From positions 404,805,389 to 404,869,388 of the forward strand of contig NC_081408.1 in the NCBI RefSeq assembly GCF_030272615.1: a stretch of DNA of 64,000 nt. The letters are read 5' to 3'. The stretch's first letter is position 1; the number at the start of each line of letters is the position of its first letter. Below, piece after piece: positions 36,443 to 48,992 of the stretch. The DNA comes from Cryptomeria japonica. Its lineage: Eukaryota; Streptophyta; Pinopsida; Cupressales; Cupressaceae. The notes beneath the pieces were generated by a model that was not told where the DNA came from, did not search any database, and saw nothing but the letters and a program-made list of their open reading frames with translations. The position numbers and the translations under genes were made by a program.

Positions 36443-37870
36443 ATGGCGAGTTTTAGTGGGGAGGCCTCGAAGGCTCAACCAGTCATGGATTTTCATGTCG
36501 TGGTGGGCTCAAAACCCCCATCACAGGGCATGAAGACTTTCAATAATAACCTCTTTTCTTCAGAGTTGGGGTCTGATAGTGTCGATAGTTCCCGTATTTC
36601 GAAGATTAATGGGTGCTTGGAGAGATGCAGCGAGAGGCCAAAACTGGTTATTCCTCCTGAGATGATAGCGAAAGATGTCGAATATTTCTCAAAACACTCG
36701 CTATATTGCAAGTTTTTGGGAATGAGGGTTTCTTTGCAGTTCTTGGAAAATTGGGCACTAAGGATTTGGGCTCCGAAGGGGGAAATGGAGATTATGCTGC
36801 TGGCAAATAACTACTTCATGGTTACCTTTAACTGCATGGAGGATCGCAATAGGGTCTTCGAAGGTGGTCCGTATTTTTACAACCAGGTGGGGTTGTTCAT
36901 CAAACCCTGGCATGTGGGGTTTAACCTCTCGGAGGAACTTCCGAATAGGGTTCCTGTGTGGGTCCATTTGCCACGTTTTCCTGTGGAATGTTGTCGGGAA
37001 GATGTGCTTCGGATGTTGGCCGCTCTGCTTGGGAAGCCAGTGGGATCCTCTACGCAAACCTTGGGAAGAAAGGTAATGACCTTTGCACGTATTTGTGTCG
37101 AAATTGATCTTAGTAAACCTTTGCCAGATGCCATAGATATGTGTGCAGGCTCTTATTCGTGGGTTCAACAGTTAGATTATGAGACTTTACCTTTTCGTTG
37201 CCAGTTGTGTCATGAGTATGGTCATCTTCAACGTAAGTGTCCTAGATATAAACCGATGGTGCACCAACCTCAGCAGTTGGAACCGAGACAGGATAGGGCT
37301 GAAAAAGGGAAAGCTGCTATGTCAGTTGAGGTTGGGGGATCTGATGGTTTTGTACCAGTTAAGACTAAGAACAGGAACCGAGGTCAAAAGAGGCCCTTTC
37401 AGGAGAGAAAGGAGGAGGACACTTTTAATAGATTTGAGACCTTGGATGACCTTTGCCATCAGGAAGTTAATCCAGGGTTAACCCCACTGGATCAAGGTGT
37501 GTTAGGGGGGGCTCCGGAAAGAGCACTTGAGGACCCCATCCAGGCCATGATTGTGGTGGGAAGCTAGCAAATGAAGATGGATCATCCAATAGGGGCTCAG
37601 TTGGGACTCACTACTGCGGTGGAGGTGAATTTGGTTGAGGGGGAGGGATCTCCGAGCACTTTGAAACTGGAACCGGCTAGGGCCAAAAGCAATAAGACCC
37701 TTGTTCATCTGGGTTTGCATCAGAAAGACATTAAGAAAAGTGTGTCAGAGAAGAGCTCAAAAGTTGGCAGAAAGAAGGATTTGGACAAGATCAAATTGAT
37801 GGAGGAGAATTTGGTTGAGTCAGGGTCGGTAAAGACTTTGGATTCTCACTTTTCCAATCCTCCAAAATGA
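36443..37870 (+). pseudogene. LINE ORF1: DUF4283 RNA-binding protein with zinc knuckle
   Basis: The start MASFSGEAS at 36443 is chosen over the upstream ATG at 36284 because the preceding sequence is GC-rich leader-like. A DUF4283-type domain spans roughly residues 75-230 (segments like FLENWALRIW, FNCMEDRNRVFEGGPYF, VPVWVHLPRFPVE). A CCHC knuckle, CQLCHEYGHLQRKC, lies at 37199-37240, then a basic tail. One in-frame TAG at 37565-37567 interrupts it; the same frame then stays open to a TGA at 37868-37870 that overlaps the ORF2 ATG. In plant L1 elements this protein packages the LINE RNA. Confidence 0.9.
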
Positions 37871-40800
37871 TTGTGCTTTCATGGAATGTGAGGGGCTTGA
37901 ACAACGGTCCCAGACAAAAAGTTGTTCAAGAATTAATTAGGAATCATTTGCCTGATGTCTTATTTTTGCAAGAAACAAAACTTACTGTGGAGAGTATGAT
38001 GGGTCTGGTGCCGAAGTTGTGGGCTCGAGGAGAGTGTCAGTGTGCTGGGGCAATTGGGTCCTCTAGAGGGGTGGCCTGTCTTTGGAACCCCTTAAAGCTT
38101 CGCCCGGTTTGGTGGGTGGCCTCTCAGTCTTCGTTATCTGGTGCTATCTCTAGTCTCGAGACTGGAGAATTCATTTTGTTTTCCAATATCTATGCCCCTA
38201 CTGATCTTCAAGGGAAGCAAATATTATGGTCTCACATTTCCTGTATGCGTAGGTTAGCCCCTTTACATCTGTGGATTATGGCAGGAGACTTCAATGCCAT
38301 CCTTGAGCTGAGTGAGAAGAAGGGGGGGTGATGCGGTTGGAACCCTCTTCTTTCCTTTTTCAGGATAATATTTCCTTGCTGCATCTTGTTGACATTAAAC
38401 CCGGTAATGGCTTGTTCACCTAGAAATATAGGAGGGTGGGAGAGTATTGGATTGCTGAGAGGTTGGATCGCTTCCTAGTTTCTAATTTTTGGATTGGCGG
38501 GGGGTGGTCCACCAGCTCGGAGATTCTTGATTGGAGAGGATCGGATCACTGGCCCATCAAGTTGGTTTCTTCTTTGGTTCGGGTTGCTCGCTCACCTCCT
38601 TTTAAATTCCAACTGATGAGGCTTCAGGATCCTTCTTTGCACGCTCTGGTAGCAGAGTGGTGGAGGAAAGGGAGGCCTGCCTTTGGCACTGCCATGTACT
38701 CCTTTGCCAAGCAGCTGCAATTTGTTAAGTTTCAGCTCAATAGTGGAACCAACAGGGCTTTGGGAACATTTTTCATGCCAAAAAAGCTGCTCTACTTGTG
38801 CTGAATGGGATCACCAGCGAAATCAAAGAGCAAGGTTTGTCTGAGGACTTGCTCAAGGAGGAAGATAGGGCTATCAAAGTGGTTGAGGAATGGGAGCTTA
38901 GGGAAGAAATTTAATGGAAGTAGAGGGCTCGTATTGATTGACTGAAGGAGGGGGACAGGAACACTGCTTTCTTCTTTAACTCAGTGAAAGCTAGAAGGCA
39001 TGGAAACACCATCCCGGTTCTGGTTAATGATAGAGGTGAATAGTGCTTATCCTTGCAGGCAATATCTAGGGAGGCGTCTCAGTATTTTCGGACCCTTTTC
39101 AGGGAGGACTCGCAGGGGGAAATGGGAGAGGAGAACCAGGTTCTCGCCTACATTCCCTCTCTGGTCACGGGGGAGATGATTGAGCAGCTTTTGTGTCCTA
39201 TTTTGTTGGAAGAGCTTGAGAGGATTGTCTTCCACATGAGGAAAGGAAAAGCTCCTGGTCCGGATGGGTTCCCAGTAGAATTTTTTCAAGAATTCTGGGA
39301 TGTTGTCAAGCTGGATTTACTGGAGGTGGTGTAGGAGCCCCAGAGGAATAAGCAGATGCTTCGGGCGTTGAATGCGACTTTCATTGCTCTTATCCCCAAG
39401 TGTGAGGGGGCTGACCGACTAGGCCAGTTCTGACCCATCTCTCTCTGCAGTGTGATTTATAAGATCATCTCTAAGTTGATAGCGGATAGATTGAAGAAGT
39501 GCCTGGGGATTGTTATCTCTGAGGAGCAGAGTGGGTTTGTGGAAGGGTGCCAAATCTTGGATGGGGTGGTCATTGCCACGAAGACCATTCACTCTATGGT
39601 AACTTCCAGGGAAAAAGCTATGTTTATCAAGCTGGACATGGCTAAGGCGTACGACAGAGTCCGGTGGTCCTTCCTCCAAAAGATCCTCAAGGAGTTTGGT
39701 TTTGCTGATGAGTGGATTCAATGGATTATGAGCTGTGTTACGACTACTTCCTTCTCTATGCTCATCAATGGTGATCATACTGAGCTATTTGGTGCTTCTA
39801 GGGGTCTCCGTCAGGGGGACCCCCTCTCCCCTTATCTTTTCATTCTTTTGGCTGAGGGTTTGGGGAGGCTGATTAAGCATAATGTGGGTCTGGGGATGAT
39901 TCAGGGCTGGAGATGGGGTAATGACTTGCAGTCGTAGTCTCATCTGCAATTTGTGGATGACACGACTCTTATGGGGATGGCTCGGATCAGAGAAGCTAAT
40001 AATCTGCGTAGGGTCTTGGATGTTTATCTTGCGGCATCAGGCCAGATGATCAATGAGGATAAATCCTCTATCCTCTTCTTCAACACTCCGGAAGCTATTC
40101 AACGGAGGATTGCTCTTATCTTGAGATTCCAGGTTGGCTCCCTGCCGTTGATTTATCTGGGTATCCCTACCTCTCCTAGTAACCCTCCTAGGACGTCTTG
40201 GCAGGGTATTTTGGATAAATTCCGCTTGAAAGTTGAACATTGGACTCATAGATGGCTATCCTTTGCTGGGAGGGTTCAATTGATTCAGTCGGTGGTTCAG
40301 GCTCTTTCGATCTATCAGTGTATGCTTCATGTGGCTCCTAAGTGGTTCTTGAAGGGTTTGGACTCTCTAGCTAGGCAATTCTTATGGGCAGGCAATCTTT
40401 CCTCTTCAAAATGGAGTCTTGTCAATTGGGACTTGGTTTGTAGCTTGAAGCAGTCTGGGGGGCTTGGTTTAAGGCAGTCTATTCCTTTTGGGGAGGCGTT
40501 GGCAGCTAAATTGTATTGGAGGTGGTGTGTGGAGCAGGATCGGGGATGGGCCAGAATTTTGGCCAACAAATATATGCAGAGGGTTTCGCTTGAGGAAATC
40601 CCTAGATATCCGCTTGAGGGAAAGGGCTCTTCGATCTGGTATACTCTCAAGAGGGGGGCTTCTCTCATTAAGGCATGGCTCTTTTGGATTTGCAGGAGGG
40701 GGGAAGAGGTCCTTTTCTAGAACAACTCTTGGGATGGCTACCCTCCCATTCTTGATCAGTTCCCTAACCTTAGGGATCTATGCTAGAGATTTTTGGAGGT

Positions 40801-42076
40801 TGGATGGTCAAGGGTGAGTGACTTCAAGGCTTCTTATAGGTGTGGATGTCTGGAGTTGGAGAGGTGGAAGTTTCCTGATGAGTGGCCGGTTGCTGGGACG
40901 GAGGAAGAGTGTGCGGAGTTGCAGGGCATTTTGGCAAGTAGACACTGTAGCTCCCTCAAGGGTAGGGATGGGCTGGCTTGGTCTCCCAATCCTAAGGGCA
41001 TGTTTACGGTGGCTGGTGGATACTAGGAATTGTTGTACCAAAGACTTGAGGGAAGAGAGGTGAACTGGTGGAAACAGGTGTGGAGTAATGTGTCTTGGCC
41101 GAAATGTAACTGCTTCGCTTGGACTTTGGCTTTGAATAGATGTCTAACCTGGGACAATATCCGCAAGTGGGGATTTATGGGGCCCTCTATCTGTGTGTTG
41201 TGTGGTAATGGGGAGGAAGATTCTTCACGCCTGTTCTTCAGATGTCCCTTCTCTCAGCTGATTTGACATTATTGGTGGGGGGTGTGGAAGCATCCTTGTA
41301 TCCATGCAGATTCTCTGGTGGAGTTCTGGAGCAGTTTGGGCAGACCTCCTATCCTGTCCTCCTTCCTTCAAACCCTCTGGTATGTTGGGCCCATCTTCAT
41401 TCTATGGCAGATATGGCTCGAGAGGAACAGGAGAATCTTTTGTGAGGTCAGATTGTTAGTTCAACAAGTTTGGAATAGAATCATTGCAATGATCCGGGAG
41501 ATGGTGGAAGCGAAATGTGAGGTCAATTTTCCTTTGGGTAGGGATGAGACTGATATTGTGAGTAGGCTTGGTCTGCAGGAGTTGTCTCCAGCCTTAACTT
41601 GTGTCAGGCGAGGTAGATAGGCCATGAGGAAGGTGCAAAGGGTGGGAAGATGGATACCCCCTCAGGATGAGTTTATCAAGATTAATACTGATGGCTCGTC
41701 TAGGGGTAACCCAGGCCCTGCTGGAGTTGGTGGTGTTAGTAGGAATAGCATGGGGGAGGTTGTTTTCCTCTTTTCGGTGCATAAAGGGTGGCAGTCTAAT
41801 AACTTTATGGAGGGATTGGCGATTCTCTATGCCCTTGAACGGGCTTGGGAACTGGGTCGTAGGAAGGTGATTTGTGAATCAGACTCACATATTGTTGTTA
41901 ACTTGTTGACGGAGCAGAAGGTGAGTGGGATTCAGTGGCAATTGGCAAGGATTGTTCAGCAGATTCTCCAAATTAGTTCTTTAATGGAACAAGTCTCTTT
42001 CATCCACATCCCCCGGGAATGGAATAAAGCTGCTGATTGCTTGGCCAAGTGGGCCTCGGAGCATGGTAGTGATTAG
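37867..42076 (+). pseudogene. LINE ORF2: endonuclease, reverse transcriptase, zf-RVT, RNase H
   Basis: Starts MIVLSWNVRGLNN. The APE-type endonuclease (37867 to about 38620) shows FLQETK, NIYAPT, AGDFNA and, after a frame change, GSDHWPI. RT (about 39220-40200) shows KAPGPDGFP, QSGFVEG, DMAKAYDRV, GLRQGDPLSPYLF and the catalytic FVDD near 39950. A zf-RVT segment follows (41058-41260; FAWTLALNRCLTWDN, CVLCGNGEEDSSRLFFRCP). A C-terminal RNase H lies at 41660-42076 (INTDGSSRGNPGPAG, ESDSHIVV). A -1 shift lies in the G-run at 38322-38330 and another near 38763. The stops are TAG or TGA with a single TAA, mostly where Trp, Gln or Arg is expected. Confidence 0.92.
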
Positions 42077-42272
42077 AAAGTTGAAGGTTGGGAGCATCTC
42101 TTCGGAGATTATTGTCAAGACTTGCAGAAGATTTTTACTGAGGACATGGTTGGGTACGAAGTTGGATGATCTGGGGATGGGTTGGTGGTTCTTTCCTGGA
42201 GCTTTGGGGCTCTGGGTCTCTATGTAATTCTTGTATCTGATTTTCAAATAAAGTTTTTACCCCTTTTATTCT

Positions 42273-42292
42273 AATTTGATTGATTCCCTTGA
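42273..42292. repeat. Target-site duplication, right copy
   Basis: Identical to the 20 bases at 36058-36077. Confidence 0.95.
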
Positions 42293-45200
42293 ACATGTAT
42301 AATCCATAATATTTGGCATCATTTTTTGATTTTTTGATTTCTTATTCGAGAAGTTATAGCTTATGAGACATTTTGACTTTCTTTTGGATATTTGTAAATA
42401 AAAATGTACATCATGATCACATACCTTCTCATCATTGAGGTGCATAGATTTCAATAACAGGGGCATCAAAGGAGTCCACAAACATAAAAGGATTACAATT
42501 AGTGTTGCATTCGATGATGATAAGAGAGTTCAGGAGCTTATTTGACACACAATCTAAGAGACAGTGCATTGAAGATAAAGCAAATATAAAATATCTTTGA
42601 TCTAAAAAATAGATAAATATATTTGTTAAATATTGTATGTCAAAAAAAATGTTTGAGGAAACCCTAAGGAAAGTACTAGGTTGGGTGCAAATAACATGTT
42701 CACTAAAATGTAGAGAAAACAAGTGCTTCCTTACTCTAATCCAATGGTCAACAAATAAATAAAATAACAAGTCTAAAGTACCCTAGCTAAGATAAACACA
42801 TTGCAATAGAATAGGGTGTGCTTAACCATTTTCAATTTGATTTGACGATGCATGATATTTTTGAGTTTTCATCTATGATTGAAACTATAAATAGGATTTT
42901 GAATTTGTATCCTAGAGCTTCTAATGAACTTCTATTTGATATTGAAATGACACGAGTTAAGCCATGTGTGACATGCATTGATTTTAGATATAAAGTCCCA
43001 CACAATATAAGACCTTTTTGTTGTACTTCCTTTTGTATTGTGATTTTGTCTTCTATACTTGTTGAAGAACAAAGAGTTGTGTAATAAAGTACACATGAAT
43101 TTAACATTTGGATAGGGAAGATTGTGAACTTCATTACTAGTTGTATATGATGAAGAGTGATGATGAACTACTGTAAAACCATAAAGATCCAACCACAAAC
43201 AATCTAGGTCCTATAGGGAAACATTCACCAATACCAATAGAGATACCTAAGATCATGCAAATCAACAAAATAAAGCAATATTACCATTCACATGTCAAGT
43301 AGGGTTTCAATCTCCATTGTCTCCTATCTCCATTGATCTTGTTTGTTATATTTGCTCTCAGATTTTATGTGTGCATAAGAGCTCAACAAAGAACGGATTG
43401 TGGTTGATAGCTTGATCGCAAGAAGGCTTGATTGCATATGAGTATTTAGACGCATTGATTAACCAGCTGGATTGATTAGACACATTGATTAGGGTTTATA
43501 ATGAAGGAGAGTATCCTCTTATATAGAAGACACTTTAGAAAATGGAGGGATAAGATTAAAAGGTGAAGAGGATAATGATCGGCTAGGATTAAAAGGGTAG
43601 GTAGAGGAAATAATTAAATGATGAAGGGGGGTAGGTAAGAGAAGAATTAAGAGATGAATGACAAAAGTCATGGGTAGAAAAAACCAATGAATTAATTAAT
43701 TAAATAAAGATTTATTTAATTAATAGAGGAAGATATCAATTAAATAAATAAAATATATTATTTTATTTAGGAAAAGGACAAATTAAATGATTAAAAGTAT
43801 TTGGCTTAGAAGAGGATTAATGAATTAATTAAATAAATAAGAATTTATTTAATTAATAGAAGACTTAGGATAAAATAATTAAATAAATAAAATATTTATT
43901 TAATTAGACATGACAATTTTAGGTGTCTACGCTAGTAATCAAATCTATTGGATTGCTGAACAATATTTGCAAACACGTCAAGCAAGGATGTAATGTTTAT
44001 GTAATGGTCTTATTTAGATCATTTGCAATAGAATATTCCAAAACTATTTTGATATCATTTTGGTAATGACCTAATATTTTCTTAAATATATGGTCCAAGT
44101 TGCTTAGGTCAAGGTATTTAGTGAGCAATTAATGGTCATTTTTTGAGAAGTACTTTAGAAGTAGGAGAATTAAGATCTAAATTGGTGGATACGATCATGC
44201 AGGGTAACCTAGTTTAAGGATGAGTCTACAACATATTGTGTATTCTAAATTTACAAGGCACTTAGGAGATTCAACTAGTCCTTGCTAAAAATATTAATAA
44301 AGTAAAATTATATGTGATTGCTTAAAAAAATGGTTCTTTTTATTTGCCAGACGAGTCTATCTTGAGAATTAAAATTAATGTTGTAAAAGGGAAATAAAAT
44401 CCCTAAGTATAGTATGAGATGATAAAATGAAATGTATACAACTCAACACAAATCAACATAGACTAATAATGGAGGACCTATGGGCCAATACACATTTTTG
44501 AATTTTATGATATTTTAGGTAAGTTATGTATAGGGGTACTTAACTTGATGGATGGGGATGAATGTTAGTAATGAAGATTTTGGAATTGGAGTATTCTTAA
44601 TATGAGAAATAACCTCTCTACCAGTGCAACACCCTAGATAGATTATGCCTTGATGTGTACTTTATTTGGGGTCAAGTCCACACCTTAGAGTGTTTTCCAC
44701 ATCCACAAATTTGTCTTCCTATTATGCCAAAATGATCTCTATGAATTCGTATTGATACTCTTTGATTTTTTCAATTAGTTTCAATCTATTGGTCTATAGA
44801 GAGACATCTAGTTAAGATCCATCTTTCATATGTTGAGGGTTGACATTACTTAGTTGGTCATTCTTTCAGGGTTTAGTCACTCCCTTAGAGTCTACTTGCT
44901 ATCATTTTCCTTCTTCTCTAATTTGAAGATTAGTGGTATTTATGACCGGAAGAATGTTGGGAGTGGTCTAGAGCATTCCGGGGATGTTTTAGAGTCATTT
45001 GGAAGTGACAAAACTGAGAAAAACTAGAAATCTATTTTTTTTTTGGTTATTTTCTATGTTCTAGTAAATTGCATTTTTGAAGGTCTTCGAAGCGGATTTT
45101 GGGGTTGAAAGTGTCATCGCTCTCTTAACTTGAATATCCAAAGGCATTGGTGTTAAGGGATTAAAATTAGATCTCTTGAAGACCTTTCTAATGGCATAAT

Positions 45201-45300
45201 CGATTTCAAATTTCGAGCATTGAGCAAAAAGTTATGACCCCGCCAAGTTGGGGTACCTAAATTCATAATTTTTTAAAAAATTTGTAGTTTTGTTTGATAT
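42293..45300. other. Gene-free stretch with LTR-like fragment
   Basis: No convincing coding sequence. From about 43190 to 43929 the sequence looks like an LTR: a TATA-like box (CTTATATAGAAG near 43530), then the AATTAAAT-type tract (43680-43920), and an ending in AGGTGTCTAC at 43929. The segment 43930-45300 is AT-rich without recognised features. Confidence 0.45.
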
Positions 45301-46775
45301 TGTAGACGTATAAAAATGACCACTTTCCTAAATGAATATTTAATGTTCATTTTATTCTCATTCCTCTATTTAGTTAAATCTAATTCAATTAAATCATCCA
45401 CATTCCTCTATTTGATTAAATAAATTATTCTATTTATTTATTTAAATTCACCTAAGCCTTTCATGTCATATAATTGAATAAATCATTTTATTTAATTAAA
45501 TCCCTTCCCCTTCTCTCTCCTTTTAATTAAATTTACATTTAATTAAACTATTCACTTCAAATAAATAAATCTGATTTATTTAAACCCCCATTTGCATCTA
45601 TTTTGTTGAAATAAAGCATTTTATTTTAATTAAAATTATCCTCCATCCACTTGCATTCTCCTACTTCTCCCACTTGCCTCCTAACCCTCTTTCTAGATTC
45701 TTCTAGAACCTATCTAATCCTAACCAATTATCCTAAACCCTTCAATTATCCCCTTTCCTTGAATTTGAGGATGTCACTTCTCAAATTTGGAGTAAAGTCT
45801 TCCAAAGGTATTAAAGCCTTTATGCCTTCAACAAGCTAACTTGTTGAGTTCCCCCAAATTTGGAAGGAGTCTTACAAATTTGTCCCCAAAGTCTTCCAAA
45901 TCATTAATGGTTAACTAACCCTTTTGGCATGGTTAGAGACTTTTTGCCTAACTCAACCCTCATCTAACCCAGGGGTCTCATCAAGCATTCATTGTTTTGA
46001 CCATGATTATTCCTTTAACCCTCACACAAGAATTTATCATTTGGGTAAAAGCTTTATCCAATGGGTTTTCTTAATCCAACCTTAACCCTTACTTTCTAAG
46101 GTAACCATGAGGTCTTCTCAAGCATTTAATGCTTCTTGCATCTCCTCTCAAGCAGTCTTATGTTGACAATTGTCACCATTTCATTGGTGAGAATTGTAAA
46201 CATGGATTGATTAACTTTCAATCCTGACCCTTGATAAGATTATCCAATCTTGACCATCCATTGCCCTATTTTTCCTATAAATAGAGCTCTATTTCCTCCA
46301 TTTTCAAATCCAAGTCTTTAGCATCACACTTATACTCATTTTTATCAAGAATTTCAACTCTTTGAATAGAAATAATCTAATAAGCATTTTAGAAGTATTT
46401 TCTCTTCATCATAATAATCACATTAAGCTAGTATATCATGTTAGGATAGTTCTTTTACTAATCTTTTCATCTTATCATGATATACATACTAGTTTAGCTC
46501 ATATTTGTTGAAATCATGCATAGTTAGGATTGCATTCATGTTGGATTGATCAAAACATCCCTCATTCTCATGATTGTCATCCCTAAGTCACTTTGCTTAG
46601 TGATCTGAGAGCAAAGGCATTGGCTTAAGGGGTCTTGTGAGATTGAGAACAATGGAACATCCCTTGGGAAGTTGAGCTATTCCATATAGCTCCATAACTT
46701 GCACCAAGAGTCCTATTGGTGTGTGGACTAGTCATGATTTCGTAATTTTCGTTTCATTGCACCACTTTTCCCACA
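45301..46775 (-). mobile_element. Solo LTR, same family as the element at 7274-9581
   Basis: Read on the minus strand it begins TGTGGGAAAAGTGG and ends ACGTCTACA, and matches 7274-8695 along its whole length, including the block with CTTGGTGCAAGT, CTTCCCAAGGG and CTCTCAGATCA and the AT-rich tract before the terminus. The length (1475 bp versus 1422 bp) agrees. Flanks are GATAT and TATAT, a four-of-five target duplication. No internal region is attached. Confidence 0.8.
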
Positions 46776-48083
46776 TATATATATTTTATTTAGAAAAACT
46801 CTTCATTTCAAATTTGTTGGAATCTAAAGTCCATTGGGATTCCAAATAGGTGTATAAAACTCATTTTGTGTAAGCCAATGGTGACTTTTGATGCATACAA
46901 CTCTTGTTTTGAGTTCTATTGTTGTCCATTTTCATACAATACTCGCAAGTTTTCCGCATGCCTTGTATTGACTATTGATTTTCTTATCGAATTCAAAACA
47001 ATTTAGAAACATCTTTAAATTATCATATGTATATCACAAAACTACATACTCTCTTAAATCAACCCCTAGAAAACTTGTGTAAAGGATAAAAAACAACTAG
47101 CTTTAGTTATGCAAATTCTACTAAGATGAATACATAGATCTGGATTCATTTTAGTGCACCAATTCCAATTGTTCTTCTATAAATTGTTCCTTAAAATGAG
47201 AGAGGATGTTTGAAAGTTGGAGGATTGTGAAATGAATGAAAATACATGTCTTTAAATTCCAAGACACAACAACAAAATGTATAATGATGTGTTTGGTCAA
47301 CTCAATGACTAATAGAATAGCCACGAGTCAACCAAATTTGAATTTAAAGTTTAGAAATTTAAGGGTCGTATCTATAGTTGTGGAGTTGAGCTTGCACTTG
47401 TGAGAATGATATTGGATGATCGAACAATAGAGTTTGTGTAGGAAATGAATGCTTGTTTGGTTGACTCATAATAACTAGTTCTATGGGTGTAAGTTAAACA
47501 TATTGGAATTTAAATTTTAAAAATTTATGGGTCATATTCATAGGCAAGGGTCAATCCCACATGTATAAAAATGACATAAGATAATGAAAAAATAGAGTTT
47601 TCGTAGGAAATGAATGTTTGATCACAGTGGTTATAATAAATATAATCAATGTGGAAAAATATGTATACATAAATAAGATGCATACACACAATGTGCATGT
47701 ATATAGATAAATGCAAGCTAGAAAAATGAACCCAACTTCATATAAGTTTATGACATTTAATAATATAAAATTATATTAAGATGTTTTTCAAAATAGACAC
47801 AAAACTGAAAAAAAAAGAAGACATTAGTAGATTTCTAGAATCCATATGATTAATGGTGCATGCTTTTGGATTCTCACACAATCTAATCAGCATACACCAT
47901 TAAAAAAAAAGAGAGATATACCATTATAAATGTACTCACAACATTAACTCGAATTTATAATTATTAACAAGAAATTTAAAATAAATTGGGATTAAACTAA
48001 ATCCAAGCAAAATAGAAAGAAGAGCGGCAACTCATTTAAATTGAAAAAGCGGGTAAAGAAAGAGCTTGTGACTGAGAAAAGCA
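46776..48083. other. Intergenic sequence upstream of the CAP-D3-like gene
   Basis: AT-rich, with no convincing coding sequence or mobile element. The last 100-200 bases should include the promoter and 5' UTR of the gene starting at 48084. No clear TATA box was seen there. Confidence 0.5.
48046..48056 (+). promoter_or_regulatory. Possible E2F-like site
   Basis: AAAAGCGGGTA, 28 bases before the ATG, is one base from the GCGGGAA half of the E2F consensus. Condensin genes are usually cell-cycle regulated, so the site is plausible. A single near match by eye is weak evidence. Confidence 0.25.
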
Positions 48084-48992
48084 ATGGAGGGAGCAGCATC
48101 CGTGATCGAATCCGCCGGGAGAGAGGCCGTAGAGGAACAGGGCCTCAGCGATTTGGGTCCTTCTCTTTCTAATGCCACTGTAGCAGAACTCTACCAGATA
48201 TTTGGTAGCAGCAATGCCGGCACTGTTGACGTGGACCCCCAACTTTGGGATAACGTGGCATCTAAGAGAGTACCGCTGGGACTTGTCGGGCAGGCCCTTG
48301 CAGGGGTTATGGACAACAGAGCAGGCTCTGCCGCCTTCATGGCGGCCGATGCTTTTCTGGGTATCATACTTGCCCCTGCATGCCCTGTTTACAGCTTTTT
48401 CACTCCTCTTGCATTTCTTGCCCTTATCAGGTGCTTTAGAAATTTATGCAGAAGATCAAATGAAGAATTTAATAATAACAATAATCACGAGCAATCAAAT
48501 AGGCCCAGAAAGGGTCCGAAGAAAAGGGCTTCTAAAAAAGCGGGAAAACAAACAGCCTATACTAACAACAGTGACAATGGTGAGGAAGATGATTTTAATT
48601 GTTGTGACGAGGGTAGTCAGAGGCAGGGGCAAACAGGGGATTCTGTGAGTGTGGATCAGCTGATGCAGATTTTGAGAAGGGTTGAATTGCTGCTTGATGT
48701 GCTGCAGTTGAAGGGGAACCCGGAATGCTTGAAGTCTCTTATCGAGCTTCTCGCAGAGATTCCTTATCTGTTGTGTGATTTGAGTGGGGGGGAGGATCCG
48801 GAACTGGCCAGGGGGTCTAGGGCTAAAAGGGTTGGAGTTCCCAAGACGTCTGCATCAACGCCCTTGGTGCCCAGGCTTTGCTTCAGGATGATGCTCAAGG
48901 TTCTCCATCCTAATCATGGGGATACTACGGCTACTGGGGTTGCTCTCCTCAAGGCACTCAGTCCAAGCATCATGCTGACTCATTCAGGTCAG
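48084..48992 (+). CDS. CAP-D3: Condensin II complex subunit D3, first exon (N-terminus)
   Basis: About 303 residues from MEGAASVIES. The pattern fits the N-terminus of plant CAP-D3: a short acidic start, the hydrophobic block CPVYSFFTPLAFLALIRCFR, a low-complexity basic linker with RPRKGPKKRASKKAGK (nuclear localisation-like), an acidic stretch, then helical segments like LMQILRRVELLLDVLQLKGNPECLKSLIELLAEIPYLL, and finally LCFRMMLKVLHPNHGDTTATGVALLKALSPSIMLTHSGQ. CAP-D3 is the HEAT-repeat subunit of condensin II, which binds chromatin and compacts chromosomes in the nucleus. The family protein is well over 1000 residues, so this is a partial gene. Coding ends at a likely donor, CAG|GTGATT at 48992/48993; the open frame runs on to a stop at 49031. 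The identification is from memory of the family. Confidence 0.75.

Larger units (their letters stand above)
36078..42272 (+). mobile_element. L1-type LINE, full length, between 20-bp target duplications
   Basis: The 6.2-kb element has a GC-rich 5' UTR (36078-36442), ORF1 (36443-37870), ORF2 (37867-42076) and a short 3' UTR with AATAAAG near 42248. The flanking 20-bp duplication is perfect, so both ends are defined. It is no longer coding-competent: one stop in ORF1, two -1 frameshifts and about a dozen stops in ORF2. The 3' end shows no A-tail; it ends in a pyrimidine-rich TTTTTACCCCTTTTATTCT. It inserted into gene-free repeat sequence. Confidence 0.95.

Noticed and set aside
48202-48648. Second ORF overlapping CAP-D3 exon 1
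   Set aside because: A frame shadow of the GC-richer exon; the condensin-like sequence is in the other frame.
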